A stretch of DNA of 64,000 nucleotides from Nocardia rhizosphaerihabitans (GCF_014646295.1 NZ_BMNE01000011.1:124001-188000), one strand, 5' to 3'; numbered from the stretch's first letter, positions 1 through 8,079 are shown. The notes: generated from the sequence alone by a model not told the origin. A program made the numbers and translations.

Positions 1-1136
1 AGGCCGTGCAGCAGCGGTGGCGGCGCTGGATCGGGCGCGCTGTGCGCCATCGGTGGGGATATCTGCTGGGCAGTCTCGCAGTACTGGGGCTGTTGGCCTT
101 CCCTGTCACGCAAATAACGCTGGGCCAACTGGACGCTGGTGTCGATCCACCGTCGACGACCCAGCGCCGCGCCCACGACCTGATCGCCGACAACTTCCCC
201 CCCGGCACGAACAGTCCCCTCGTTGTCGTGCTGCAAGGCTCGCCCGACACGGTGCCCGCGGTGACAGATAGGGTGCACGACCGGCTCGCCGCTGATCCAG
301 ATGTCGCCGCCGTCACACCGGCGCAGACCAACCTGGATGTGGCGGTGATGACCGTGACGCCACGCGAGGCCCAGCACTCCGCGCGAACCACCGCGCTGGT
401 GGACCGCATCCGCGCGTTGCCGGGCACACATACGGCCCCCGGCACCGCCATCCACGTCACCGGTATGGCCGCGGCCGATGCCGATCTGGCCGCGAAGATC
501 GAATCGCGCATCCCCCTTTTCCTCGCTGTGGTGCTCGGCTTGTCGATCATCGCGCTCACTATCGCGTTTCGAGCTCCGCTGGTCGCGGTCAACGCGGCGG
601 TGCTCAACGTGGTGTCCGTCGTCGCGGCTCTGGGTGTAGTGGTTGCGGTATTTCAATTCGGTTGGGGTAGCACGATTCTCGGCGTCGATACGCACTGGCC
701 AATTCCGGCGTACATGCCGTTGCTGATCTTCGCGTTCATCTTCGGATTGTCGATGGACTACGAGGTGTTCATCCTGTCGCGGGTCCGCGAGGAGTACATG
801 CTCCACGATGTCCGCGACCGTGCGGCGAACGAGCAGGCGACGATCAACGGGATCGCGGCCTCCGCCCAGGTGATCGCACCGGCAGCGCTCGTGATGATCG
901 CCGTCTTCATCGGGTTCGCCCTTGATCCGGACGGCAACATCAAAATGCTCGGTGTCGGACTGGCTACCGCGATCGCCCTCGACGCCAGCATCATACGACT
1001 CGCGCTCATCCCCGCGGTCATGGCTGTGATCGGCCACCACAACTGGTGGCCTGGTGACCGTCGCGCTTCGAATCGCCGCAGCGCCAAAGTACTTCGAACA
1101 TCGAGTACCGCCCAGCGTGAACGCGAAGACGGGTGA
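1..1136 (+). CDS. MMPL/RND-family transporter, C-terminal half (5' end outside window)
   Basis: This is the second half of an MMPL (RND-superfamily) membrane transporter; relatives in mycolic-acid bacteria export lipids or drugs using the proton gradient. The frame is open to the left edge, so the gene starts outside the window; the GTG at 6 is not a convincing start. What is visible is one membrane segment (about residues 17-37), a periplasmic porter loop of about 135 residues, then a cluster of five membrane segments. That is the layout of one half of a 700-1000 residue MMPL protein. The conserved stretch GLSMDYEVFILSRVREEY lies around residue 250. The stop overlaps the next start as GTGA, so translation is probably coupled to the DUF2993 protein. 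The substrate cannot be inferred. Confidence 0.88.
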   Translation, partial: AVQQRWRRWIGRAVRHRWGYLLGSLAVLGLLAFPVTQITLGQLDAGVDPPSTTQRRAHDLIADNFPPGTNSPLVVVLQGSPDTVPAVTDRVHDRLAADPDVAAVTPAQTNLDVAVMTVTPREAQHSARTTALVDRIRALPGTHTAPGTAIHVTGMAAADADLAAKIESRIPLFLAVVLGLSIIALTIAFRAPLVAVNAAVLNVVSVVAALGVVVAVFQFGWGSTILGVDTHWPIPAYMPLLIFAFIFGLSMDYEVFILSRVREEYMLHDVRDRAANEQATINGIAASAQVIAPAALVMIAVFIGFALDPDGNIKMLGVGLATAIALDASIIRLALIPAVMAVIGHHNWWPGDRRASNRRSAKVLRTSSTAQREREDG

Positions 1137-1858
1137 CAGCAGTCAAACCGCCGATCGGCGGGCGGCACGGCACCCGGAGCCTGTGGCGGATAGTCCTCGT
1201 CCTCGTCCTCATCCTCGCCGTGGTCGGCGCCGAAACCTACTACCGCCACCGCACCACGAACTGCATCGCCGCGCAGGTGGAGCAGGAACTGGGCTCCAAG
1301 GTTTCGGTGAGCTTCGGTCCGAAACCGTTGCTGCTCACCGCGATCGACCACCGGATCCAATACATCGATATCGACAGCGACGACGCCGAATTCGGACCCG
1401 CCGTCGACATGAAGGTGCACGCACGGCTCAACGACATCACGCTGATCGACAACGGCCGCAGCGGCGTAGACATCGGTAGCAGCAGCGCCGAGGCCGCCTG
1501 GAGCAACGAGGGCATCGCCCAGACCCTGCAAACGCTCGTCTCGGGGGTTCGGTCCGATCCACGCACCGGCGTACTGGGCATCGAGGTGCTCGGCGGCCTT
1601 GCCGAGTTGCGAGTGCAACCGCGGATCGTCGGAGAGCAGATCGAGGTGAACACGCAGTCCGCTCAGCTATTCGGTTTCGGCCTGCCCACTGACCTTGTGG
1701 ACGGCATCGTGGATCTGATGACCAAGAGCCTGCAGAGCAATCCGCTGGGTCTGAAGCCGACCGGGGTGAAGGTCACCGACAACGGCATCGCAGTCACGCT
1801 TGTCGGCGGCCCCACCAAGCTGGAAATTCAGCATAACACCGAGGCATACAACTGCTGA
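1133..1858 (+). CDS. DUF2993 (LmeA-like) membrane-anchored lipid-binding protein
   Basis: A 241-residue protein with one N-terminal membrane anchor (about residues 17-36) and the rest predicted outside the membrane. The fold-level pattern (an amphipathic alternation containing ELGSKVSVSFGPKPLLLTAI, then a long beta-rich body) matches the DUF2993/LmeA family, whose M. tuberculosis-group member binds phospholipids and supports lipoglycan maturation. The GTG start overlaps the MMPL stop by 4 bp. An envelope-lipid role beside the transporter is inferred from this coupling. The 3' end lies directly against a truncated group II intron, so the final few residues may not be the ancestral C-terminus. 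Confidence 0.8.
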   Translation: MTAVKPPIGGRHGTRSLWRIVLVLVLILAVVGAETYYRHRTTNCIAAQVEQELGSKVSVSFGPKPLLLTAIDHRIQYIDIDSDDAEFGPAVDMKVHARLNDITLIDNGRSGVDIGSSSAEAAWSNEGIAQTLQTLVSGVRSDPRTGVLGIEVLGGLAELRVQPRIVGEQIEVNTQSAQLFGFGLPTDLVDGIVDLMTKSLQSNPLGLKPTGVKVTDNGIAVTLVGGPTKLEIQHNTEAYNC

Positions 1859-1879
1859 ATGAGGTGCCCGAACTCTTCG

Positions 1880-3233
1880 GACTGCGACCCAGAGTAGGTG
1901 CTGCAGATAGCGGCGCTTGATCTTTCGCCAACCCAGGCGCGGATGCCTCATCATCAGCCACCGCGCGACCTTCTTCCACGAATAGAAGTACAGGTAGCGG
2001 TAGGTAGCGGCCGGGACACCGTGTCGGAAATACATACACCAACCCCGAACAACAGGTCCAAGGTGTTTGAGGAGATGTTCGAGCGACATATAGGGAGACC
2101 CTGATCTGCGAGTGATATACCGCACCTTGCCGACGATCGAGTTCAAGGACTTCTTCGACGGGTAGGTGTAGATCACTTTGCGGTTCGTCCCCTGCCTTCG
2201 TCCGGCGCTGGATACGCCAACCGAGGAAGTCGAACCCCTCATCCATATGCACCACACGGGTTTTCGGCTCCGACAGTGCTAATCCCATCGGCGCCAATAT
2301 CTGCGCGACCTCGGCCCTGGCCTGTTCGGCGTGATGCTGCTGACCATTGACCAGGACCACGAAATCGTCCGCATAGCGAACGAGACGATAGGTCGCACCC
2401 CCTTTCGCGCGCAGAGCACTGCGCCGTCCGATGGCCTTCCTTTGGGTGTCTCCGCCGACAGCGTCCCATTTGTGCTGGTAGTGCTCATCCAGCACGGACA
2501 GGGCAATATTCGCCAGCAGCGGAGACAAGATGCCACCTTGCGGGGTCCCCGTGTGGGTATCGCGGTCGATGCCTTCCTCGGACAAGATGCCCGACTTCAG
2601 GAACGCTTTGACCAGCGACAGAACACGTTTGTCTGCGACTCGGTGACGCACCCGGTCCATCAGGGCCGTATGGTCGATCCGGTCGAAACACGCCTCGATA
2701 TCAGCTTCGAGCACCCACCTATACCCGTGGATGCCGAAGTGATGGATCTCGGCGATCGCGTCCTGAGCGCGTCTTCGCGGCCGGAACCCATACGAACTGG
2801 GCTGAAAATCGGCCTCGAAGATCGGCTCCAATACCAACTTCAACGCGGCCTGAACAACGCGGTCCGCTGCCGTTGGTATCCCCAGCCGGCGCTTCCTCAA
2901 CGGATTACCCGGTTTCGGGATCAACTTCTCCCGCACCCGATCAGGACGATAACTACCACCCTTCAATTCGGACCGAACACGCGACAACAGGCTGGTCGAG
3001 TCTTTCGGGATCTCGCGGGGCACAACCCCGTCGATCCCCGCAGTCCGTCCACCTTTGTTGCCGTGCACTCGTTCCCAGGCATGTATCAGAAACGCCGGAT
3101 CGTGCACAAGGTTGTACAGATCATCGAAAACACGGTCCGGTTCCCGGACCGCCCACCAGTGCAGTTTGGTCTGCATCCGCCGTACCCGCAGCCCGGCTTC
3201 CTCGAAGTCCGGCCACGACTCACCCGAATTCAC
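1880..3233 (-). pseudogene. Group II intron reverse transcriptase/maturase, frameshifted and 3'-truncated
   Basis: The N-terminal 340 residues are a clear group II intron reverse transcriptase. They include GTPQGGILSPLLANI (about 229-243), the catalytic RYADDFVVLV (about 286-295), and DFLGWRIQRR. At about 2194-2197 the frame shifts by one base: the sequence after RRTK continues in another frame as GTNRKVIYTYPSKKSL and then the maturase (GIIM) domain, ending near GWRKIKRRYL at about 1910. A single extra base in an AAGG run explains this. The protein then reads into unrelated sequence without its normal C-terminus. The YADD box is intact but frameshift plus truncation should abolish maturase activity. 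Confidence 0.85.
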
Positions 3234-3815
3234 AAGTGCCTCCGACCATTACAATCCCTTCCTGCGATATCCACTGGCGTCCTTCGCCATGTGAACGGCT
3301 TTCCCGTTCTCGGACTACTACGACGCCTCCGCCCCATCCACGCCCCACCAGCCGACGACGAGCCTGCCCGCGGGTGGCCGATGGATTCGACCCTCTACGG
3401 GCGGAACAGGATGGTTCCCACGTTCACTGCTATCCATTCGAGACAGGAGGTGGCCAGCTATACCCCTGCGGCATCGTCACGGCTACGCCGCAGACATTCA
3501 CCGTGACCTCCGACCGGGCCTAGTGCCTCCCGGTTGAGGAGTTCCCTACCCTACGAATCAGGCAGGTGCGCACCGCAATTCAGCCCATATCCACCGAGTT
3601 GGAGCTGACGGACTTCTTGAGGGGCCTTACACACTGGTTCCTTACGTCCACCTTTGCCTCACGCTTGCCGGACCCGCACCATTCGGCAGTGCTGACACGT
3701 CCCGGCTTTGTCAGGGCTGCTTTCCGCCCTCCCCGGCGTCTCCCGGGTCAGGCTGCCCTCAGCTACAGCAATCGTGCTGCGACACAATCACTTCGGAGTC
3801 GTTGCACCTCCAATA
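1880..3815 (-). mobile_element. Truncated group II intron (maturase plus probable 5' ribozyme part)
   Basis: On the minus strand a group II intron reverse transcriptase is preceded by about 580 bases without coding sequence (3234-3815), where domains I-III of the ribozyme would lie. At about 3809, reading leftwards, the strand reads GTGCAACGAC, close to the GUGYG start consensus of group II introns; this is a weak hint only. The 3' side is missing: the maturase frame runs straight into the antisense of the DUF2993 gene, and I find no domain V-like hairpin (a 34-nt element with a GAAA loop). The intron should therefore be unable to splice. I did not fold the RNA. Confidence 0.6.
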
Positions 3816-3943
3816 TGGATAACAGCGCCTCGTGGCGCACGACAAGGAAGGTCCACATGTCGGCGCGCGGGTGACCGATGATCGACAACGGCGGGACCCC
3901 GCGCACATAGAGGGTTGACCTTTTGTGCCAGCTCGGTGGGCAT

Positions 3944-4025
3944 TGAGATTCGTCATTTCGATGTCAGTTGGCGACCTGGGGATTCGTCACTCGTGTCAGT
4001 GGAGTTCGTCACGAGATGCCAGTAA
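3944..4025 (+). repeat. Left-end array of three transposase-site-like repeats
   Basis: Three related units start near 3945, 3981 and 4002. Each reads (G)ATTCGTCA, 3-6 bases, then GTCAGT or CCAGTAAA. The outermost unit, TGAGATTCGTCAT followed by TGTCAG, matches the reverse complement of the outermost right-end unit over about 25 bases with a few mismatches. A further hybrid unit, GTCAGTAATGACGAATC, lies at 4098-4114 and looks like a junction of two half repeats. Confidence 0.6.
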
Positions 4026-4116
4026 AGACCTGGTCAAGCCCTGTATTTGAGACGAGGGCGGCCGAGTCGGAATCGTTCGTAGAACCTCTCCAGAGATGTC
4101 AGTAATGACGAATCTC

Positions 4117-4269
4117 GACGACGAGGACAACAGGCTGATCGCGGCCCGGCGCCGCGACTACAACCGGCTGGGACTCGCGTTGCAGCTGGTCACGGTGCGT
4201 CATCTCGGGATATTCCTGACCGATCCGCTGGACGTGCCGGGCGAGCTGATCGACTATCTGGCCGAGCAG
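4117..4269 (+). pseudogene. Tn3-family transposase, N-terminal (DUF4158) fragment
   Basis: About 50 residues resemble the N-terminal DUF4158 region of actinobacterial Tn3-family transposases, with the pattern DNRLIAARRRDYNRLGLALQ followed by VRHLGIFLTDPLDVP and a short DYLAEQ. The similarity stops after about codon 57; the frame then continues as unrelated sequence. A whole Tn3 transposase is about 1000 residues, so this is a scrap. It sits immediately after the hybrid end repeat at 4098-4114, which suggests it was brought in by recombination between element ends. Confidence 0.6.
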
Positions 4270-4354
4270 TACCGATCCGGCGCTGTCGCTGGAGCTGGTG
4301 TGGGATCTGATCGAGAACACGGTGACCCGCGCCGAGCTGCGTGCCGAGCTGACG

Positions 4355-4447
4355 ACGGTCGATCCCGGCCGCATCCAGATACGCGGTCGCGTTGCGGCTC
4401 TTCGTGCAGCGCGGGTTGTGCCAGATCTCGGTCTGCCCAGAAGTCAT
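4355..4447 (-). pseudogene. ArsC-type arsenate reductase, N-terminal scrap
   Basis: About 30 residues read TEIWHNPRCTKSRNATAYLD. This is the N-terminal strand and active-site loop of glutaredoxin-linked ArsC arsenate reductases, with the catalytic Cys in the NPRC(T/S)KS motif. The following codons do not continue the ArsC fold and the full protein would be about 115 residues. It is therefore a fragment, and it lies antisense to the neighbouring Tn3 scrap. Confidence 0.5.
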
Positions 4448-4458
4448 CCTCGCAGAGT

Positions 4459-4620
4459 AACGGGCACCAGGTGCTCGAGCTGTTCGCCGTCATCGCCCGC
4501 GACAACAAGCAGAACGCCGAGTTCAACGGCATCGGCTACACCGCTGACGGCGAAGCGTCCAAGGCCGACATCTACCAGACCTGGCAGCAGGGCGGCGGCA
4601 TCGAACTCACTCCGCGCTGA
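4459..4620 (+). pseudogene. Unidentified C-terminal protein fragment
   Basis: Fifty-three residues ending at TGA 4618-4620 have protein-like composition (for example VLELFAVIARDNKQNAEF and GEASKADIYQTWQQGG). They differ sharply from the arginine-rich translation before them in the same frame, which suggests a 3' fragment of a gene joined here. I do not recognise the family. A hairpin follows ten bases downstream (4630-4662), as expected for a genuine gene end. Confidence 0.35.
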
Positions 4621-4629
4621 GCACATGAC

Positions 4630-4662
4630 GACGGCCCACCGGGGGTTTCCCGATGGGCCGTC
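4630..4662. terminator. Bidirectional hairpin between convergent ends
   Basis: A 9-bp perfect stem, GACGGCCCA (4630-4638) with TGGGCCGTC (4654-4662), is extended by CCGGG/CCCG pairing. It lies between the plus-strand stop at 4620 and the minus-strand stop at 4674. There is no long U tract on either side, which is common in actinobacteria. Confidence 0.6.
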
Positions 4663-4673
4663 GCGGTGTCGGG

Positions 4674-4757
4674 TCAGCTGGCCGCGCTGCCGCTCTGGAT
4701 CGCGGCGAGGATCAGGTCAACGAGCACGGTGGCCAGCAGTGAGGATGCGGATCCCAT
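4674..4757 (-). CDS. 27-residue hydrophobic small protein (putative)
   Basis: ATG at 4757 is preceded at proper distance by a good ribosome site (AGGAGA, about 4763-4768) and followed by a 27-codon frame. It reads MGSASSLLATVLVDLILAAI and then QSGSAAS. The centre (about residues 7-20) is a single hydrophobic, possibly amphipathic helix. A hairpin lies just past its stop (4630-4662), and two tandem 32-bp palindromic repeats lie 35-98 bases upstream. This is the arrangement of a complete, regulated small gene. I do not recognise the family: a small membrane peptide, a toxin-like peptide or a cell-wall channel peptide are all possible. No partner gene is evident. Confidence 0.5.
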   Translation of the reverse strand: MGSASSLLATVLVDLILAAIQSGSAAS

Positions 4758-4791
4758 GGATGTCTCCTAGGTCGAGTTCGAATACCGAGCC

Positions 4792-4855
4792 CAAGTCTCG
4801 ACTGGACGGATGTCCAGTACGCACAAGTCTCGACTGGACGAATGTCCAGTACGCA
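4792..4855. promoter_or_regulatory. Two tandem 32-bp repeats, each with a 16-bp palindrome
   Basis: Two adjacent copies (4792-4823 and 4824-4855) differ at one position. Each contains CTGGACGRATGTCCAG, a 6-bp inverted repeat with a 4-base spacer (4802-4817 and 4834-4849). The palindromes are 32 bp apart, close to three helical turns. They sit upstream of the 27-codon minus-strand ORF, so paired operators for a dimeric repressor such as TetR are the simplest reading. Binding sites for a recombinase are an alternative. Confidence 0.55.
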
Positions 4856-4959
4856 AAGCCCCGGTGACGAACAGCAACCCGGACGATGATGGGACAGCGA
4901 ACATTTCTCCGACCTGGCGTTGTTCCGAACCGCCCCGCGTGCGATCCCGCACACGGTGC

Positions 4960-5700
4960 CTACTTGCCACCCTCGGTCGGGGTCACCTGCACCGGCTGAT
5001 ACCCGGTCCCCGCGACATCGATGCCCTCGGCCTTCAACTGATCGAGCGCCTTGGCGACGTACTCGGTGGTGTAGGCGTCGGCGCTCCGGACGATGGTGGG
5101 CACCCCGCCGGCCGGGCCATACGGCGGTGTCCGCAGGATCGCCGCCCGCAACGCGGCCAGGATCGCTTCCCGGTTCGGCGTCTTCGGCGTGACGGCCACG
5201 CCCATGATCACGCAGTGCTCGGTATCGACGAACCAGGTCACTCACGGCTCCATCAGCCGCCCGCCCGACATCGACCTCCACGTGGTCGGCTTCCCAGGTC
5301 GCGTTGCGGTACGTGCTGGGCCGTTTGAGGAAGACGTCGAACTTGCGGCGCGAGCGTTCACCCTCGCGCATGCCGACGATGTCGCCGCGGGTCATGTCCT
5401 CACGGATCGCACGGTGCAACGTAGACAGCTCGGCGCCGGTGGCCGCCGTCGCGTTCACGTTGTCGCAGTTCGCGATGCAGCGCGGAGGCGTTGCCGCGCC
5501 AGTACGCGAGCCGCACCCGCAGCGCGGCATCGATCCGGAAACGCTCCGGTGACCTCGGCTCACGGCGGGCCGCGAGCCACACCGTGATCGTTGGTCAGGT
5601 CATCGTGCTGATCGAGGACGGCCAACCGGTCAACGGCGGCTTGCCGGAGCGCACGCTTCGCAGCATCGGCCACCCGCCCACGCCTTCCGAACCTGTTGGC
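4960..5700 (-). pseudogene. Mu/TniA-type (integrase-fold) transposase, multiply frameshifted
   Basis: Pieces of one protein are spread over at least three minus-strand frames. Upstream is AKRALRQAAVDRLAVLDQHD; then LAYWRGNASALHRELRQRER (about 5440-5500); then LHRAIREDMTRGDIVGMREG and TYRNATWEADHVEVDV (about 5270-5430); then TWFVDTEHCVIMGVAVTPK and REAILAALRAAILRTPPYGP (about 5080-5240). ADHVEVDV and FVDTEHCVIMGV match the first catalytic strands of the rve/DDE domain in Mu/TniA-like transposases found in actinobacteria. The second Asp and the Glu of the DDE triad are not recognisable. Frame changes fall near 5241 and 5430. It lies between the element's inverted end arrays. Confidence 0.65.
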
Positions 5701-5767
5701 TCGCAACAGATCCGCGCAAGCGCCCTGCAAAATCTTCGACCACGGACCACCTGATCAGCGGTCGTTT

Positions 5768-5816
5768 TACTGACATTCTAGTGACGAATCGCTACTGACA
5801 TTCTGATGACGAGTCT
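5768..5816 (-). repeat. Right-end array of two transposase-site-like repeats
   Basis: Two units, at 5768-5790 and 5793-5815, each read TACTGACATTCT, 1-3 bases, then TGACGA(A/G)TC. They repeat at a 25-bp period and are the inverted counterpart of the left array at 3944-4025. The outer edge abuts the IS3-type orfB pseudogene at 5820. Confidence 0.6.
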
Positions 5817-5819
5817 CAG

Positions 5820-6425
5820 TTGAACCGCAAGTCCGGCCCGCCGGTCCACGACGACCTCGTCGGGCGACGATTCACCGCAGCGACACCGGACTCGGTGTGG
5901 CTGACCGATATCACTGAGCATGCCACCGCCGGCGAGGGCAAGCTGTATTGTGCGCGATCAAGGACGTGTTCTCCAAGGATCGTCGGGTTCTCGATCGATG
6001 CACGGTTGAAGGCGTCGCTCGCGGTGTCGGCGTTGAACCACGCGGTCGCTTTCCGCTCACCCATCGCGACGGTCGTCCACTCGGACAGGGGAAGTCAATT
6101 TCGGTCTCGGAAGTTCGTGAATGCGTTGTCGGTCAACGGCTTACGAGGTTCGATGGGCCGGGACGGGCGTGTGGCGACAATGCGGCGATGGAGTCGTTCT
6201 TCGCGCTGCCGCAGAAGAACGTTCTCGACCGGAAGCGCTGGGCGACTCGCGCGGAACTGCGGTTGGCGACGTGGTCTGGATCGAGAAAACCTATCACCGC
6301 ACCCGCCGACAACGTCGACTCGGCCGACTCACCCCGATCGAGTTTGAGACAATAAACCAGCCCGCGCTCGCGGCCTGAAACACCACACCCGCGAGTCAAC
6401 CGAACTCGGGGCAGTCCCTCCCGTT
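5820..6425 (+). pseudogene. IS3-family transposase (orfB) remnant, frameshifted
   Basis: The DDE half of an IS3-family OrfB can be followed across three frames. TPDSVWLTDITEHATAGEGK is the first catalytic Asp region. IVGFSIDARLKASLAVSALN and TVVHSDRGSQFRSRKFVNAL are the second Asp region, in the first frame. GDNAAMESFFALPQKNVLDR is the catalytic Glu region, in the second frame. WIEKTYHRTRRQRRLGRLTP follows in the third frame, ending at TGA 6378. The N-terminal HTH part and OrfA are missing. A terminal-repeat-like GAACTCGGGGCAGTCCC follows near 6403-6419. At least three frameshifts make it inactive. Confidence 0.8.
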
Positions 6426-6773
6426 GGTCGTCGACCACACCGACGCGCCGCGCGTCAGACGCATCGACCGATACCTGATGATTCTGAGACATCTCGCCTG
6501 CCTTCAGCAGACACGGGACCGCTGATCTCCCAACGTCTTCCGGGCTACACTCGATCTACGATCGTAGGCGCGAAGATGTCGCGTGGCGACTGGTCATCTG
6601 TCCGATGACAACTCCGAGGTTCGTTAACGAAGCGTTACGCCCTACGAGCTCCTCGTCGGCGATCTCTCGACTTCGCGCCCACTGCTGCCAGTGCACTGGC
6701 ACTGGATGGTCCCGACGTGCCTTCGGCTATTACGATCCGTGGACACCCTCTGTACTCGAACGAAAGGATCCCC
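6426..6773. other. Non-coding stretch upstream of lsr2
   Basis: No credible gene is seen. The part near 6545-6575 (GGGCTACACTCGATCTACGATCGTAG) includes a short inverted repeat, CTACGATCGTAG, and could hold the lsr2 promoter or an autoregulatory site; no clear -35/-10 pair can be assigned. Confidence 0.4.
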
Positions 6774-7124
6774 ATGGCACGCAAAGTCACTGTCAGCCTT
6801 ATCGATGACTTCGACGACACCTCCGAAGCAGACGAGACCGTCACCTTCGCAATCGACGGAGTCGCCTACGAAATCGACCTCTGCGACACCAACGCCACCA
6901 AACTGCGCGAAACGTTCGACCAGTGGCTCCCCTACGCTCGCCGAATCGGCCCGGCCAAGACTCCCACCAGCCGCCTCACCGCGAAAACTGCTGCGCCCGC
7001 ACCGATTCGACGCAACGATATTACTGACATTCGTGCGTGGGCCAGCAATAACGGCCATACCGTATCGACCCGCGGACGGATCTCGGCCGATGTTATCGCC
7101 GCCTATGACGCTGCTTCTGCATAG
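6774..7124 (+). CDS. lsr2: Lsr2-type nucleoid-associated silencer
   Basis: A 116-residue Lsr2 protein, the actinobacterial H-NS analogue that oligomerises on AT-rich DNA and silences horizontally acquired genes. The N-terminal oligomerisation region starts MARKVTVSLIDDFDD and continues with a strand pair containing VTFAIDGVAYEIDL. A proline/alanine linker leads to the C-terminal DNA-binding domain (about residues 80-116), which has IRAWASNNGHTVSTRGRISA; the RGR minor-groove hook is intact. ATG 6774 is chosen because the Lsr2 fold begins there and GAAAGGAT lies just upstream; longer upstream codons are not conserved-looking. Its place among IS remnants and beside lipid genes suggests an island-borne paralogue, which might silence the AT-rich region at 14.6-15.0 kb. 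Confidence 0.92.
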   Translation: MARKVTVSLIDDFDDTSEADETVTFAIDGVAYEIDLCDTNATKLRETFDQWLPYARRIGPAKTPTSRLTAKTAAPAPIRRNDITDIRAWASNNGHTVSTRGRISADVIAAYDAASA

Positions 7125-7292
7125 AGCAGAAGATTTGTCGGCAGGTAGCGCTGAGATCATGCTTTACCAGATTTCGCTGTACCAGGAATGCGCATACGCG
7201 AGTGACCATAAGCGACTCGGTAGCGCTCCACGCAACCGAGTCACACCTCCACGATTTGCTCGACCACAAGCAGAGGGACAGCGCTGGGGAAA

Positions 7293-8050
7293 TCAAGCCA
7301 CGGCCGTCTCGACAGAAGCGGCCGTGGCTTTCCGCATAGCGGCGTATTCGGTGTACAACGACAACCCTCGCAACAGTCGGCCAAGCCATTGGCTGAACCC
7401 GTGCTTCTTCACACACACTGGCCTGTCAGGACAACAGGCGCCGGGGGTGCCGCTGTCGAACACACTGCAGCGCTTCTCTTCCGCTATGGCGCGGGTGTCG
7501 GCGTCGGCAACTCTGCGGTACCAGGTTTCGGCCTCGAACAGCGCGCCGCGCAGTTCGAGCAGATAGCCGAAGTTGATCATGGCGTTGGGGTCGTTGGTGT
7601 CAGCAGCTTTGCACCACCAGGTTTCGTAGTCAGTGAGTTCGCCGCGCTGCAGGTGTAGCCAGCCGAGCAGGTCATTGTGCCAGTGTCGCGACCATAGGCG
7701 GCCCGCTGCACAGCCTTGCGCGAGCCTGGGTTCGGCGGACAACGATCGCTTTGCGCCATCAGGCTTCTGCTTCACTGCGCTCACGGCGCTGCGCGAGTCA
7801 AACCGAGGACGGCCATGGCTCCAGGATCGCCCGCTTCGGCGGCGCGGTGGTACTGGGGTTCCTTGTCAAATGGAAAGCGTTGCGGACCGATCCTGCCGAG
7901 AAGCCGGCGGCTCGCCGCACACGGCCACCTCATGACCCGGTCGAGCAATGTGCCGTAGTCGGACGAATCGACCATCGAAGCGAACAGCACCCCGGCTTTT
8001 CGGGTCACCGTGGACCTGGTGCGTAACTGTCGGCTCTGCCCCGCGGTCGC
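7293..8050 (-). pseudogene. Sel1/TPR-like repeat protein, broken over two frames
   Basis: Two minus-strand frames carry parts of a Sel1-like repeat protein. The upstream frame (to TGA 7781) ends with QYHRAAEAGDPGAMAVLGL, a Sel1-type repeat. The downstream frame (7784-7293) has HNDLLGWLHLQRGELTDYET, then AADTNDPNAMINFGYLLELR and FEAETWYRRVADAD. The two frames meet in an ATGA overlap at 7781-7784, so either a frameshift has split one gene or two small coupled genes exist. I favour decay because the repeats belong in register. The last codons run into the terminator hairpin. Sel1 proteins are scaffolds; no role is inferred. Confidence 0.5.
7295..7330. terminator. Strong bidirectional terminator hairpin
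   Basis: A perfect 12-bp inverted repeat, AAGCCACGGCCG (7295-7306) and CGGCCGTGGCTT (7319-7330), has a 12-base loop and A/T-rich flanks on both sides. It could serve lsr2 on the plus strand and the Sel1-like remnant on the minus strand; it overlaps the last codons of the latter. Confidence 0.75.
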
Positions 8051-8079
8051 CTCACCTACGCACGGCGTAGGGCGCGATC

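Larger units (their letters stand above)
3944..5819. mobile_element. Remnant Mu/TniA-type transposable element with multi-repeat ends
   Basis: The segment is bounded by matching terminal repeats in inverted orientation. The left end (3944-4025) has three copies of a unit reading GATTCGTCAC, a short spacer, then GTCAGTA. The right end (5768-5816) has two copies of the reverse complement. Several transposase-binding repeats at each end are typical of IS21, Tn7 and Tn552/Tn5053-type elements. Inside, on the minus strand, is a decayed integrase-fold transposase (4960-5700). No intact transposase or ATPase partner is present, and no target-site duplication is evident (GGGCAT on the left against GTTGAA on the right). 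The interior also holds Tn3 and ArsC scraps and a small ORF with tandem operators. Confidence 0.6.

Noticed and set aside
3566..3874. 102-codon plus-strand ORF
   Set aside because: Lies in the probable intron ribozyme region; arginine/proline-rich with no ribosome site.
4096..4620. 174-codon ORF read as one gene
   Set aside because: Family similarity changes twice within the frame (Tn3 scrap, noise, unknown tail) and an antisense ArsC scrap overlaps it.
4792..4855. CRISPR array
   Set aside because: Only two copies, directly abutting without spacers, each internally palindromic, and no cas genes nearby.
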